A stretch of 64,000 nucleotides of DNA from Chinchilla lanigera (taxonomy: Eukaryota; Chordata; Mammalia; Rodentia; Chinchillidae), in NCBI RefSeq assembly GCF_000276665.1, contig NW_004955446.1, forward strand, positions 8,903,114 to 8,967,113. Direction: 5' to 3'. The position numbers and the translations under genes are program-made. The notes below the pieces were generated by a model. That model was not told the DNA's origin, searched no databases, and saw nothing but the letters and a program-made list of their open reading frames with translations. Of this stretch, positions 11,990 through 23,760 are shown in pieces; the stretch's first letter is position 1, and each line of letters begins with the position of its first letter.

Positions 11990-12329
11990 AACAGAATATC
12001 AGAAGGGCTTCGGAAGATGTGAGATTCGTGTGGAGGAGGGAAGGCGGCATCAAGCTGCTTGCACAGCGCTAGGTCCTCACTGTGCACTGTGCTTTCTTTA
12101 ATGCGTAAAGGAAGTGATTGAGTGAGATTTCAGTCAAGCATGAGCTTAAATCCCATAGTAGATGTAAATGGGATGTTTGCTTTATTCCAGAAAGAATATC
12201 TGGTTTTCTAAAAGTAACCAAAGCTTTATTATCAAAAGCATAAAGAGGAGCGAGAGGGGCCCTAATTAATGTCTACTCCTAGTCCTACTTAATAAATAAC
12301 AGATGGTTGCCATCCTTTGGCTCTGGCTT

Positions 12330-12618
12330 GCTCCTACAATGGCGCAGGGAGGTGATAAAACTTGGGGCCTCATGGGAGAGTATACTCTTGGTATTCTAGG
12401 ACCCAAGCTCTTTTTCCCCTCTCTCTTTTGCTTCCCTATGACAAGGTACATCATTTTATTTTTCTACATATCCCCGCCATGATGTGCTGTATTGGCCGAA
12501 GCTACAGGGCCAATTCCTTATGAACCAGAACATCAAAACTGTGAGCCCAAATCAACCTGTTCTTGTTATGAGTTGATTTTCTCAGGTTCTTTTCATAGTA
12601 ATAGGAAGCTGACTAACA
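12330..12618 (+). mobile_element. MaLR-type LTR, partial
   Basis: The 3' portion fits mammalian MaLR LTRs: GGGGCCTCATGGGAGAG near 12363, CCATGATGTGCTGTATTGG near 12478, AAAACTGTGAGCCCAAATCA near 12534, and an end at CTGACTAACA. No internal retroviral sequence adjoins it, so it is probably a solo LTR. The 5' end is unclear. Confidence 0.75.
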
Positions 12619-12942
12619 AAATGAGTTAGGCCAGACAGGAAAGCTCTTCAGGTCCAGGTAATAATGGGTAATGAGCTTCGATCTTATATTCTCTGGAATA
12701 TAATCATAGCAATGTCAAAGTCAGGATGGAGTGGATATTATCCCACTGAGTAGACATCACAAAAATCAAGGACAGAGAAGTTTTCACTGAGGAAGTGTGA
12801 AGTTGATACTTGAGCCACAAAGCTAATTGGCCCCAAATTATCTTCATTTTAACTGGTGTCCTGGTGGCTGATGGAAAAGCAGAGAATTAAAGGATATCCT
12901 AACCTGTAATGGTCTCCAGTCTACTTATCAGACAGTCTCTAG

Positions 12943-13165
12943 CCCAGGAGCGGGCAAACATTTTCTGTGAAAGGCCAAGTAGTAAATATTTTAACCTTTC
13001 TAGGTTCTAATGTCTCTGGAATAACTACTCAGCTCCAATGTGGAAGAGGAAATGCGGTTATCCATAGACAGTAGGAAATAGTTAAATGTGATATGTTCCA
13101 GTAAAACTTTTAGTTTTAAAAAAATGTGGCGAGCAGGATTTGTTTGGCGTTTGTTTACCACCATT
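12943..13165. mobile_element. hAT-type DNA transposon remnant
   Basis: The opening GGCAAACATTTTCTGTGAAA and the block AAGTAGTAAATATTTTAACC match one end of a common mammalian non-autonomous hAT family. Later blocks fit its interior: ACTACTCAGCTCCAATG, CCATAGACAGTAGGAAATAG and TTCCAGTAAAACTTTTAG. The far end is lost or very diverged. It carries no transposase. Confidence 0.65.
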
Positions 13166-13323
13166 TGCATCAGATCTCCTGGAAATAAAAAAGTTTCAGT
13201 GAACAAAAGATTTTGAGACGATGTGTGTATTGGCCACCTTCAGATACAGATTGAAAAGGAATGAAAGAGCACTCAGCTACAGTTTACAAGATAAAAGCGT
13301 CTCCAAAGTTTAAATGAATTCAA

Positions 13324-13337
13324 ACACTAGAGGGCAC
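13324..13337 (+). promoter_or_regulatory. CTCF-like motif
   Basis: ACACTAGAGGGCAC matches the CTCF core at 13 of 14 positions. Motif match only. Confidence 0.35.
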
Positions 13338-14142
13338 AACAGGATATTTTTAAGTCAAGGCCTTTTGTAAACAGAACACTACAATTAGGAAAAACTGCCC
13401 AAGTAGAATGATCTGACCTCAGTGTGCATAATTTGCCTGAAATGTCAGCCTAAAGCTCCTCTGACCTCACCGCCCACAAGAACTTGAAGTGGTTGGCCAC
13501 CTTTGTGTTGCTATAATTATAACCATATGTCTCTTTCTTTCCTTCTTTTTTATTGCTTTTAGCTTTTCATAAAATATAGCCAAGTTAAGTATTTATGTAG
13601 TGGGACTTTTTCATTTGGTAAGAGAATAATCATTTTCTTATTGCGGTAGATACTAATTTTCATTTGGTGAGAGTCCCCTTTGTAGTAAATAACAAATTAT
13701 TTTGAATTATCTTATGCCTTGCTGATCTTTTAAGAGGCCCAAATCATGCATGCAAATGTAGTTAATTTTGATTTTTGTAACCTAAGGGTTTTATGTCAAG
13801 AAAAAATGATTAAAAGATAAGAGCCTAATGCTTAAAAATACTACTATTCTAGTTAGAATAATCTAGTAATTCTCCTTATAGGTATTTGGATTACAGAAAT
13901 AATTTGAAGTGTGAAAAAGATTAATGTTAAGAATATGCACCCAAGATTATTTATAATATTGAGAGCATTTCTCATAAACTGTTTAAATAAATTTTGATAT
14001 TAGACTGAATCAATAGAATCTTCACAATTAAAAATAATAATTTCAAGTAACATTAAATAATATGAGATTTTATAGTAAAATGTGAAATATAAACTGGAGT
14101 GCAAAGTCAGCCAATAAAATCTCAATTGAATGTTAAAATCAT

Positions 14143-14144
<2 letters not shown>
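13338..14144. other. AT-rich non-coding sequence
   Basis: No gene or nameable repeat. Confidence 0.5.

Positions 14145-14201
<57 letters not shown>
14145..14201. repeat. (GA)n microsatellite, 57 bp
   Basis: About 28 uninterrupted GA units, the longest dinucleotide tract in the window. The open frame through it (an Arg-Glu repeat) is an artefact of the repeat. Perfect tracts of this length are usually length-polymorphic. Confidence 0.97.
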
Positions 14202-14204
<3 letters not shown>

Positions 14205-15930
14205 ATATAAAAATGATGAAAATGAGCCGGATTTACAAGTTACCTCTGGGTACAGGTGGGTTTCTTTTTTCATTTCACTTCTTCTGCATTTTCTAAATAT
14301 ACTATCAAGAACATCATTTATATAGTCATAAAAGATAAATGTTATTCTAACAGAAAACTATTTTAGCACTTTGATGACACTTTTTTGGATATTATTTTTA
14401 TGTCAGCGCAACAGAAATCAGCAGTTTACAAGAAAATTATTTTATGCATCAAAGTCCACTTCAGTGAATTTTTGTGTGTATCTTGACAGCAGACACACAA
14501 TGAGGGTATCCTTTCTAGCACTGGGGTGAAAGATTTAATTCTGTGTGCTGGCTGAGTTGCCATACGGTGGGTAGTGAAAGGGGGCAGAAGACAAAGAAGA
14601 AAAACCAGGGAAGTAAGGGCGCTCTGGAAAGGCATGTAGTGCTGCTATTTTACCCAGAACTTCGTGGCAGCCTCCCTGGTTCCCTGGCTTGTGGCAAAAC
14701 AACACACATCAGAGGCACATCGACAAAACACACGCACACGTACATCCTTCCTTTTCAGTCTAAAACCTGCCTTATGCTCTTGCCTCTCTCTATATATGGA
14801 TGTGTAGTGAGGAGCTAGAGACGGGCAGCAGGAGACCACGGATGCTATATTCGATTTTGCCTGAGCGCAGAATTCCTTTGCAATGACCTGGACTACAATG
14901 TGGGAAAAAATCCCAACAATAATACTGACAAAAATACCACAATAATGTGGCACAAAGTAAAATCTTGTCATTAGCTTCAGTTCAGCTTTTCTAGTGATAT
15001 TTTTCAGCAGCATAAATTGTCTTCTAAATATGTAAAAATTTTTCCTTGTATCATTTATGAACACAGCATGAATAAATTCACCATTTTGAAGCTATAAGCA
15101 ATATTATTCTCTTAATTCATGTTATATATATATATATTTTTTTCCTTTTTTGACAGTCCTTCCTTAGATGTCTAATCCCTGGAACCTAGGGAACTGAGAA
15201 CTGTGTCCACATGTTTACTTGACGAATACTTTGACGAACTGAATAAAAAGACAGTATTGAGATTAATTCTACTGAATAGCTCTTAGTATTTAAACTCCTC
15301 TAATACATTTTAAAATTTTGAATGAACTGACTTATAAAATAAATTGATAGATTCAGTCATTTGGATTGTTTGCAAAGATACATTAGACATTTTAAAGTTA
15401 ATTAATTATGTCTTCAAATGATAATTGCCAGTTTATATACACAAAATGGTTCCAAACATATCAAGGTATAAATAAAACTGAAAAATGCAAATATTAGTTC
15501 CTATCATCCATCAAACAGGAGGAGAAATGGGAGGGTTGGCTTATCTAAGCTAATTACTGAAGGAAATAGACATTAAATCTTTTTGGAACAAAGCAATTAA
15601 ATATTCACTACATGAATAAAAGCAGAATTTAGAGCAAAACAGTGAAACTTCCTAGGAGTTCATTTTCCAAGAAAGTCTAAAGATTCACTTATTCCACTTA
15701 GCTCCTATTGTAGAATCCGCTGCTAGGGACACATAGCCCTGTAACACTCTTTCAGAGGAAAGCAGATCATCAGATCATTATACTCTAAATAAGAAACAAA
15801 TTAGAGCTGTAAGGAATCCTTGCTGATCGCCATGCATACCTTTGAGATATTTATCTCCATTCACTCATACCTATATCTCACCAGACAACCCATGGAGTAC
15901 TCATACTCAGCCTTATCTTTATTCAGTATC
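14202..15930. other. Non-coding sequence
   Basis: No supported gene. A 139-codon minus-strand open frame at 14645-15064 has no recognisable domain, no clear start context and is probably chance. Confidence 0.5.
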
Positions 15931-16005
15931 TTAGCTATTAGTTCTCAGATAACAGGAGGAAAAACATTAGTTCTTAGCTATTAGTTCTCAGATAACAGGA
16001 GGAAA
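15931..16005. repeat. 43-bp period tandem duplication
   Basis: A 30-bp word (TTAGCTATTAGTTCTCAGAT and the ten bases after it) at 15931-15960 recurs exactly at 15974-16003. The unit is duplicated once with a 43-bp period. The lack of divergence suggests a recent event or replication slippage. Confidence 0.95.
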
Positions 16006-17149
16006 CATAGATCTAAGCCTTGCACCCCTGTAGTAGTTCCAGTTCCAGAAACATCAGTGGCAGTCGTTTTTTTTTTTTTTTTTTCAGCTAAACAAAGTAA
16101 GTTAACATCCAGACTGAGGTCAAAAAGCTTTTCCATTGAGTAAGAAAAAAATAGGTAAACACTGTTGTCTAAGCTGTGTAGAAAAGAGATAAGCAGTAGT
16201 AGATGCATCAGTGACTTGTACCCCGGGAGAAAGGAGGACATGGGGGAAAAATTCATGACGTCATTTCTCTGTCTCTAGTGTTCCCTGCAGAAGTCCCTCA
16301 GAATAGAATCAAAATACTACCTGTAGTGAAATTCTGCTTTCATTTTTCATTCCCTTTTTCAGAAACCTCTGATGACTTCCCTTCTTTTTGATATTCTTAT
16401 TTATTGAATTAAGGAACTCTGCCTCTATTCACAATTAATTGTCAGAGAGGTTTCCTTCCTGCCTCCCAATAAATGTGTTGTTGAATTTTATGTAATGATT
16501 TTTCTCCTTTTCTTGGTATGATCATGTGGAATTTTCTACTTTATTATCATTGTTAAATTGATGAATTACCTTGACTGGCTTTTGGAATATTAAAACAACA
16601 TTGTCTTCCTCGAATAAACTTGATTTACTTATCCTATATTATCCTTTTAATGTAACTCTGATACCAGCAGAAGTTGAAAATCAGAATAGTCCTGTATATA
16701 TTAAATAAACTCAATAGTAATTTAAAAACCTTTCTACAAAGAAACATCTAGGCCCAGATGGCTCATAGGTGAATTCTTCCAACTGTTTTTCAAAGCATAG
16801 CTCCAAATGAGATTCTTTCCTTCTAAAGGTAGCAAAGGCCCAGATCATAACATAGCATTTAAGATTCTTCACAATCCGATGTTAACCTACCCTCTTTTCT
16901 TTTTCCTAACTTCCACTGTTCATAATACTCTCCCACTGAAGGCTAATAATTTCATCACACCCTAGATAACTCTAGATAATTATTTTTCTGAGAAGCAGTG
17001 GCTCTTTCTACTTGTTATTGGACAATACCATTCACACTGTTTGGTAAAGGTTTATTGCATAGGTATATATGTAATAGCCAATAGTTATATGGTTCTCAGG
17101 CCAGTGAATTCAGTGACTGAGCAGATGTATATATTAATCCTTGAGTAGT
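16006..17149. other. Non-coding sequence
   Basis: No gene or nameable repeat. An 18-T run at about 16067-16084 has no poly(A) signal next to it on the minus strand. Confidence 0.5.
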
Positions 17150-17985
17150 CTTCTGTTTTAGTCTAGCTGTGAGTAAGATAGCAATGAATAAAGCGAAGTC
17201 TCACTGTAAAAGGAACTTAATGTTTTGTAGGGAAGCAGTACAAAATGTATGAAAAGTGCAAGCATATACTAGATGTGTACTATAGTTTGATGATGCTTTA
17301 TAAAAAATAATGCAGGGTATAAGTGATATGAGTATAATTTTAAATTGAATAGTCCAAATAGATAGCCCTGTCTGTCAAACCAGTAATTAAATCTTAACAA
17401 AATGAATGTGAGCCACGTAGACATCTGAGTGTTCTGGGAAGAAGAAATAACAAATGCAAAGATGCCAAGGCAGGAGCAGGTACATTGAGTTCCAGGAACA
17501 GGGAGAAAGCCGGTGTGGCTGGAACTGGCAACAAGGGGGAGAAGAGAAGACAGAGGGGCCCAGGGGAGATGAGGAGATTATACCCCAAGTATGGTGGGGA
17601 ACTAGTAGAGGTATTTGAGCTGCGGATTGATGCACATTTTCAAAGAACCTTTCTAAATGTTCTGAGAAGAATAACTTTGAATAAAAGTAGGATCCAGGAA
17701 AGTGGTTAAGAATTTATTGCCCCATTATGGGTGAGAAACAATGGGTAATTTGGATGAGGGTAGTGGCAATGTTGGTGGTGAGAAGTGACCAGGCTCTGTC
17801 TCCATTCTGAAAATAAAACTGACAGTTTTTCATGGTGGATATTTAGATGGAGGAAGAGGAAAGGAGATAACTCAGAGGTTTTGGCCTGGACAAATTGAAA
17901 ACTTTTTATTTGCTAGGCTGAGGGGAGATGAGGGAAAAGTAGTTTGGGTGGTGGAGTGGCTTCATTTTCGGCCTCTTAATTTGAG
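17150..17985 (-). mobile_element. L2 LINE fragment
   Basis: The minus strand reads as the L2 3' region: blocks near 17160-17235 (complement of the region before the L2 3' end), near 17480-17560 (GGTGTGGCTGGAACTGGC) and near 17775-17890 (GGTGGTGAGAAGTGACCAGG, AGGTTTTGGCCTGGACAAAT). These parallel the L2 copy at 4.8-5.7 kb. It is an old, inactive copy. Confidence 0.75.
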
Positions 17986-19374
17986 AGCCCTATTTGTGGT
18001 AAAAGTTTCCAGCCTGATTGCACTTCCTCTTCCCCTTCCCCTTCCCATCTTAGGTACCTGGAGGCTCTCTCCAATAGAAAGAAATGAGGGATTTCACATT
18101 TCTAGTGGCAACCCTCAAACATTGGGGGCCACAGTCAGTGGGACAATCCCAAAGCATGTATAAGTGGCTCTACAAAGAGTCCCTAGGAAGAGTGAATCTG
18201 TTTGCCCACAGTGATAATCTATTTATTACTGTACACTTGATTGACTTCTCTCTTTACTGTCCCACTACTCCACCTCCTAATATACTTCCTAGAATCACAT
18301 CCTTGCCTCCTATGCAAATGAACTATCCATGCCAGACTTTACAGGGTCTACCTGGGAAGATTTCGATGTAAGTCTTTTAAGTATGCAAATTTCAGTGCCC
18401 AAAGACATACAGATACTATTCTGAAAACCATGGAAGATGTCAGAGATGAGTATATAATTGGGAACCCATACTCTTTCATAAGCCTGTGTTTAGTCCATTG
18501 CACAAATCTAAATATGGGTACATTACATCCTTCCTTATCTGTCTCATGTTAACTTTTCCACAGGAACACCAAGATGTTTACAACAGTCTGTATGTTCAGA
18601 AGAGTCCACAGTATACTTCCAGATAGCAGTAGCTTGAGGAGTGATGATGTAGTCATAGGAAGTGAGGGATTCTGGGGACTTGTTTTGAATCTCCATTTGC
18701 ATAGACAGCATACTTTTATTTTACTTTCAGTATTTGATTATTTGGGGTGTTTTTGGAAAACCTAAAGAAATAATAATGGAGGGTCACACCAAGTCATCTT
18801 TTTTACTGTTGCCATTGCTTTCCAAATAACAGTTTTTACCTGCCTACACTTTACTCACCTGACTTGGGATTCACAGTATCATTTGCATACAGGGTTTAGC
18901 TAGGGAAGTGAGCAGAAATGAAAGGCATCACCTTACCTAGGTGATACAGGCAGCAGAGGGAAAGGCAGGGACTGCTCACCTCTCAATTTCTCAAATAAAT
19001 GTGAGAACAAATCATTTCTTTCCTATTTTGAGTCAGAATACCAGATGAATACAATTCCTCTTTCACAGAATGTCATATTACAGAATAAAATTTCCCTTTG
19101 CAGGAAGTATACAAATTTTGAGAGTTTTTTTCTTTCTTTTCTGTTAGGCAGTTATCCAGATAATTGCAAATCAATAGAAATAATATTTTTACATGAATTA
19201 AGATTTTTATTCAAATTAAAGAATTAATTAAAACACATAAAAGTATCCCTACATCTCACATTACTCAAATGATAATTTTTTAGTGGCTATTGTATGAAAT
19301 TTCAGGTGACCGATACATGTCTCAATGGCATTCTGAAGTATATTAATTCTTCATAAATAAATGGATCCGTATGT
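17986..19374. other. Non-coding sequence
   Basis: No supported gene or nameable repeat. A short CTTCCC-rich pyrimidine tract lies near 18025-18048. Confidence 0.5.
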
Positions 19375-19517
19375 TTTTTGAGAGAAGGTCTTGCTATGTA
19401 GTTCAGACTGGCCTCAAACTCACTATGTAGCCGAGGCTTGCCTCAAACTCACAGCAATCCTCCTGCCTCAGCCTCCTGACTGCTGAGATTACAGGCACAC
19501 GCCACCATGCTCAGCCA
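19375..19517 (-). mobile_element. B1 SINE
   Basis: The minus strand reads B1: on + it runs from GGTCTTGCTATGTAG through CTCCTGCCTCAGCCTCCTGA and GATTACAGGCACACGCCACC. It contains the internal tandem duplication characteristic of B1, with two copies of an ATGTAG...TCAAACTCAC block at about 19394-19451. Confidence 0.92.
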
Positions 19518-19906
19518 TGGATCCATATTTTTAAAATGAGTGGAAAATACCTGCTTCTTCATATAGCTTCCATTTCAATATTCAGCTTTCTTTTGCCAAA
19601 TTGAAAAACCACATTCATCAGAATAAAAAAGAAAATTCATAAGTAGTGGTACTAAATATAGATGGTGAGTTCCTACTTTAGAGCGTTCCTTTTAAAGCCT
19701 TATCCCTGACAAATACAAGCATGTGAATCATTTACATGCACAAGAAATACTACAGAAGTAGGATCTCCTGGCTAGGTGCTGTCCACACCCACCTGTGCAT
19801 CCTTCAAAACGTTTCAACTTGAGTCTCAGCTGGGGAGGAGGAAGCACAGGCCTGCCTGGTGGCTTAGGTGAAGCGGTTGGCTCTTCCTGTGGTGAAGTAC
19901 AACTAC
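19518..19906. other. Non-coding sequence
   Basis: No gene or nameable repeat seen between the B1 and ID elements. Confidence 0.5.
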
Positions 19907-19921
19907 GAAACCCTCTCTTCA

Positions 19922-20015
19922 GGGCTGGGGATTTAGCTCAGTGGCAAAGAGCCTGCCTGGCAAGCGCAAGGTCGTGAGTTTGGTTCCTGGTACCGGAGAA
20001 AAACCAAAAAAAAAA
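19922..20015 (+). mobile_element. ID SINE, young insertion
   Basis: ID body with A box (TTTAGCTCAGTGGCAAAGAG), B box (GAGTTTGGTTCC) and an A-rich tail. It is bracketed by a perfect 15-bp target-site duplication, GAAACCCTCTCTTCA, at 19907-19921 and 20016-20030. One of two copies here with intact duplications. Confidence 0.96.
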
Positions 20016-20030
20016 GAAACCCTCTCTTCA

Positions 20031-20703
20031 CTGAGGCCCGGTGCACACATGTAGGTCTCCCCACAGGTGTGAACCTCCTTGTAGACTGACACAGAATGGG
20101 TTTCCTTAAATCTGTAAGAGGTTCAATTTCTTGCTTTGCTTTGCTTTTTCCTGGCCATAACTTGGTGCAACTCTGGGAGGCAAACTGCTCTGACTTCTCT
20201 AGCTTATCTTCTGCATGCTGCTTCATGCTGCTCATAATTCAATTTGAAGTTACATCATCAGAAGAGTAAAATGATATGTGTTCCTGTCTGGTTTCCCAGA
20301 ACTTCTCTCTCTGCCTCTTTTATATCTGAGCAACATGTAAAATATCTACGCGATGTGTTTAAGATGAATTTAAGAGTCTTCACTTGTGACTTTTGTTTGA
20401 AATCTTATCAATTAAAAACCTCAGATTTCTGCTGGGCAAAAGAAACTTTACTCAAGTTTTTTTAATATGTATTTAATTTTGTCTCATTATAAAAGTAAAT
20501 TTTACTTGTTGTAGGAAATATGAATATTATGAAAAAGACAGTTGTAAAATGCCCATGATCCTATTATCCAAAAATAATACTGTCAACATTTTAGTGTATA
20601 TTTTAATTAGTAGATTTTAATTAATGAATGATTTTCTGGATTAATTAGGCTCTACTGAGTATCAGCAATTTTAAAATAAGCTTCTTTTTCTCAAATTTTT
20701 GTT
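20031..20703. other. Non-coding sequence
   Basis: A minus-strand open frame (19933-20235) reads through the ID and has no recognisable domain. The stretch at 20480-20600 resembles old L1-related filler, but I cannot classify it. Confidence 0.4.
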
Positions 20704-20786
20704 ATTGTTTTTTTACCGGGAATCAAACTCAGGACCTTGCACTTGCCAGGTAGGGACTTATGAGACTGAGGTACATCCCCAACCCT
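20704..20786 (-). mobile_element. ID SINE
   Basis: On + it reads as the complement of ID: T-rich tail, ACCGGGAATCAAACTCAGGA, CTTGCACTTGCCAGGTAGGG, then GTACATCCCCAACCC. Confidence 0.92.
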
Positions 20787-21234
20787 AAAAAGAGCTTCTT
20801 GACAGAGTATTCATGACAGTATTGTCTTGCAAACACCACTCTGCCAACTGGAGCTGCCTTTACTGTTTTATTGAACTCCACTGTAATGAGGTTGTACCAA
20901 AACTGCAGATATGTGTCCGTGGGTGTGTCTGCCCAGTTATTTGTCTGAGTCTGGGGTGTTCCATGGTCCTAAAGAATCTCAGAGCTTACTGGCTTCTTCC
21001 AAGACTTGCTGCAGTACCTACTTCCTCTTGATTTGATTCCTTTATAATTATACAACTCCAAACATGGCTAAAGAGTGCTCAGTGGTCATTTCTATGAGTT
21101 CTTTAGTTTCACAGAAGCTGCAATTAGGTTTTCTCTGGGACTGTTATGATGTCATTCAAACTTGACCTACTTTTGAAATTGGTGAGAAGATTATAAACTG
21201 GTTTTGTACTAGGAACATCGGACTCAATAGATTT
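20787..21234. other. Non-coding sequence
   Basis: No gene or nameable repeat. Confidence 0.5.
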
Positions 21235-21410
21235 AAAAGAAAAGGTCATTGCTGTAAGTTCTAGCAGTCTGGGAGGCAGAGGCAGGAGAATCCCAAGTTT
21301 GAGCTCAGTCTAGGAAACTTAGCAAACTAATGAGACCCTGTTTAAAAAAATTGGGGATGTAGCTCAGTGTGAAATATGAAGGTCCTGGATTTTAACCCCT
21401 AGTACCAAAA
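21235..21410 (+). mobile_element. B1-ID composite SINE
   Basis: B1-like half (GTCTGGGAGGCAGAGGCAGG, AATGAGACCCTG) joined through a short A-run to an ID-like half (TTGGGGATGTAGCTCAGTGT ... TTTTAACCCCTAGTACC). The tail runs straight into a purine microsatellite. Confidence 0.9.
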
Positions 21411-21494
21411 TGAAGGAAAGAAGGGTGGAAAGAAGGGAAAGGAAGAGAAGGGAACAGGGGGGGAGGGGAGGGAAGGGAAGGGAAGGGAAAGGAG
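21411..21494. repeat. GGAAG/GGGAA purine microsatellite
   Basis: The imperfect GGAAG-type repeat begins at the A-rich tail of the preceding SINE and probably arose by expansion of that tail. Confidence 0.93.
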
Positions 21495-22584
21495 AATCTC
21501 TTATTCATAACTAAGCCTAATATTCACATAATATTATTTTTAAAATATAACTAAAGGCAATTAAAAATTGAATTCACAGAAAAAAGCAAAAAATTCTCAT
21601 TTATTGAAATGCCTCTTGATTTATGGATTTCATAGGATTTTTTAAAAAAATCAGTTAACTGTAAAACATTCATTTGACTAACTCATAATTTACCAAGAAT
21701 TTCCCTAATTCAAACAATTCAGAAGACATTTACCTAGCACTAAACTGGAATAAAATCTCATGGCTGGCACTTTTTATTACTTACATGGGTATAGATTTTT
21801 GTAATTCATAATCATTGACGATATCTATAACATTTACTTTTTATCATTAACTTATTTTTTTAAGACCAAGGAAATCAAATTTATTTTGTGTATTGTGTGA
21901 CATAAAAAAAAAAGTCTTTGCCTGTATAATTCACTCTTTGAAATACACTGCATGAGTAAGCATAGAAATTTATAATTTAGGTTCACTATAAAGAACAATT
22001 CATAAATATTCTTCAGATAAATCTTACCATAGCACTACAGTTTGTATCACAAAGGACCAATATAATTATAGCTGTTAAAAATCAGTCTCTTAACTGTTGC
22101 TAGTAGAAATGGAATGAAATGTAAGTGAACACTGGAGTTCAGCATGAAATTCTTTCAATTTTTCTGTATTTTGAAAACATTTCTAGTACTATCACAAAAA
22201 AAATTGTTAGTGATGTAACAAGAACCATACTTTAAACTTCGTTTCGGAACAAGTGTTCCATGTCAACAAGTGTACATGTTAGATATCTGTCGTTCAACTT
22301 TTTCTGCACTATTCTGGGGCTGATTGCCATACTCACAACATATCCTTTTTATTTTTCTTTTAAAACTAAGATTCCAAGGGAAATTTTGTCAGTTTTAATG
22401 AGAGCACTAGTGATGTGTTTTATAGAGGACAAAAATAATCTTATCATCACAGGTTTCAGAGATAGGGTTCTGAGATAAAATTCTTTCCAGGTTACAAGTG
22501 TCTCTAAAGAGTGTTCATGTGTCTTTGTACCCTCAGCCTCTTAGAATTAATTTAGACCCATAATTGGCATGAAAAACTGTTGTG
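21495..22584. other. AT-rich non-coding sequence
   Basis: No gene or nameable repeat. Confidence 0.5.
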
Positions 22585-22672
22585 TTTGTTTTTCAGTACT
22601 GAGGACTGAACCCAGGGCTGGTACATATTAGGCAAGCACTCCACCATTAAGTCACACCCCAACCCCAGAACT
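22585..22672 (-). mobile_element. ID SINE
   Basis: Complement of ID: CAGTACTGAGGACTGAACCC, GGCAAGCACTCCACCATTAA, CACACCCCAACCCC. It is older and more diverged than the copies at 11.7 and 19.9 kb. Confidence 0.9.
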
Positions 22673-23116
22673 TCTTATGAACACATTTCTCCTACACCTT
22701 CATAGTTTAACAAAATACTGACATTTGAGTGGCAGAGGACAAATATTTTCCCTGAGCTGATGTTCTGTGAGAGTTTTACCAAAAATATCTCAAATGATTT
22801 GTTCTTAATGTTGATATCACTGTCTTAATGATACACATTTTTTTCATAGATAAGAGCTCAAGTCATTTTCTATCTCTACATATTGTTTACCTTCCTCTTC
22901 TTCCTACTGCCTTGATGCTTTTTTTAAAAAATGTAAGCCCAATGCAATTTCTTATAAGTCTAGAGTTTCAATTTTGGGTGCTCTCAGCTCCTTAAGCTCC
23001 CTTCAGGCGTGGATTATATTCCCCATGGACCACCAGTGAGTGGCTGGCATAGCTCCCGGCACCCTTCCATGTCTAATGTAGATTTGTAAATGGAAGATTG
23101 AGCAGAAGGGAAAAAT
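22673..23116. other. Non-coding sequence
   Basis: No gene or nameable repeat. Confidence 0.5.
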
Positions 23117-23157
23117 TAGGAAGGAAGGAAGGAAGGGAAGGAGGGAGGGAGGGAGAA
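23117..23157. repeat. (GGAA)n/(GGGA)n microsatellite
   Basis: GGAAGGAAGGAA passes into GGAGGGAGGGAGGG. Confidence 0.95.
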
Positions 23158-23649
23158 ATCTATGAAGAGTTGTTGGAGTAGCTGTTGTGCAAAATTCCAT
23201 GTAGAAACTAGCTTACTAGGCCACATCTCTTAACTCTGTTCATTTCTAAGGCTTTTCTGACTTGTAGTCACAGCCAAACTATCTAATACGTTCTACTCAC
23301 ACATTTCATTATCTAGTCTGGTGTTCGCTTCTTTGATGTCAACAGTTTATTTCAAGTGCAAATCCTGTGCTTTAAATCATCTATAATCTGTGTATCAAAC
23401 CACAATAAGTCCATTTTAAATCATAATTTTACTCTAAACGTTTTTACTTGGTATCACCTGACCAACGAAGTGTAATTGTGTCTTCTCAAATGTACCTCTA
23501 CATTCTTAAGATAGTAAAGTTAGCAGAGGGAATCTTTAGTGTAGAAATGATTTATTCTCTAAAATTTAGAGGTGAGCTAGATGGTGATGTTCTGTAATAT
23601 ATTTTACCAAAAACATCCTACTTGATTTGTTCTTGACGTTCCCCATCAA
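23158..23649. other. Non-coding sequence
   Basis: No gene or nameable repeat. Confidence 0.5.
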
Positions 23650-23760
23650 GGCCCATTACCATTTACACAGCTTGGGAAAGTCACTTAGCTTCTCTGGAGT
23701 AATAGAAATAAAATTAGTAGGACCATCAGAAGCAAAACCAGTAACCTATTGCCTTACTGA
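23650..23760 (+). mobile_element. MIR SINE core
   Basis: The conserved MIR centre CTTGGGAAAGTCACTTAGCT is present at about 23672, with diverged flanks. Confidence 0.55.

Noticed and set aside
14099..14296. Arg-Glu repeat protein
   Set aside because: It is a translation of the GA microsatellite.
14645..15064. 139-codon minus-strand open frame as a gene
   Set aside because: No recognisable domain, no transcript signals and AT-rich low-complexity surroundings; one frame of this length is expected by chance in 64 kb.
19795..19977. 60-codon frame at 19.8 kb
   Set aside because: Its C-terminal third is the ID SINE.
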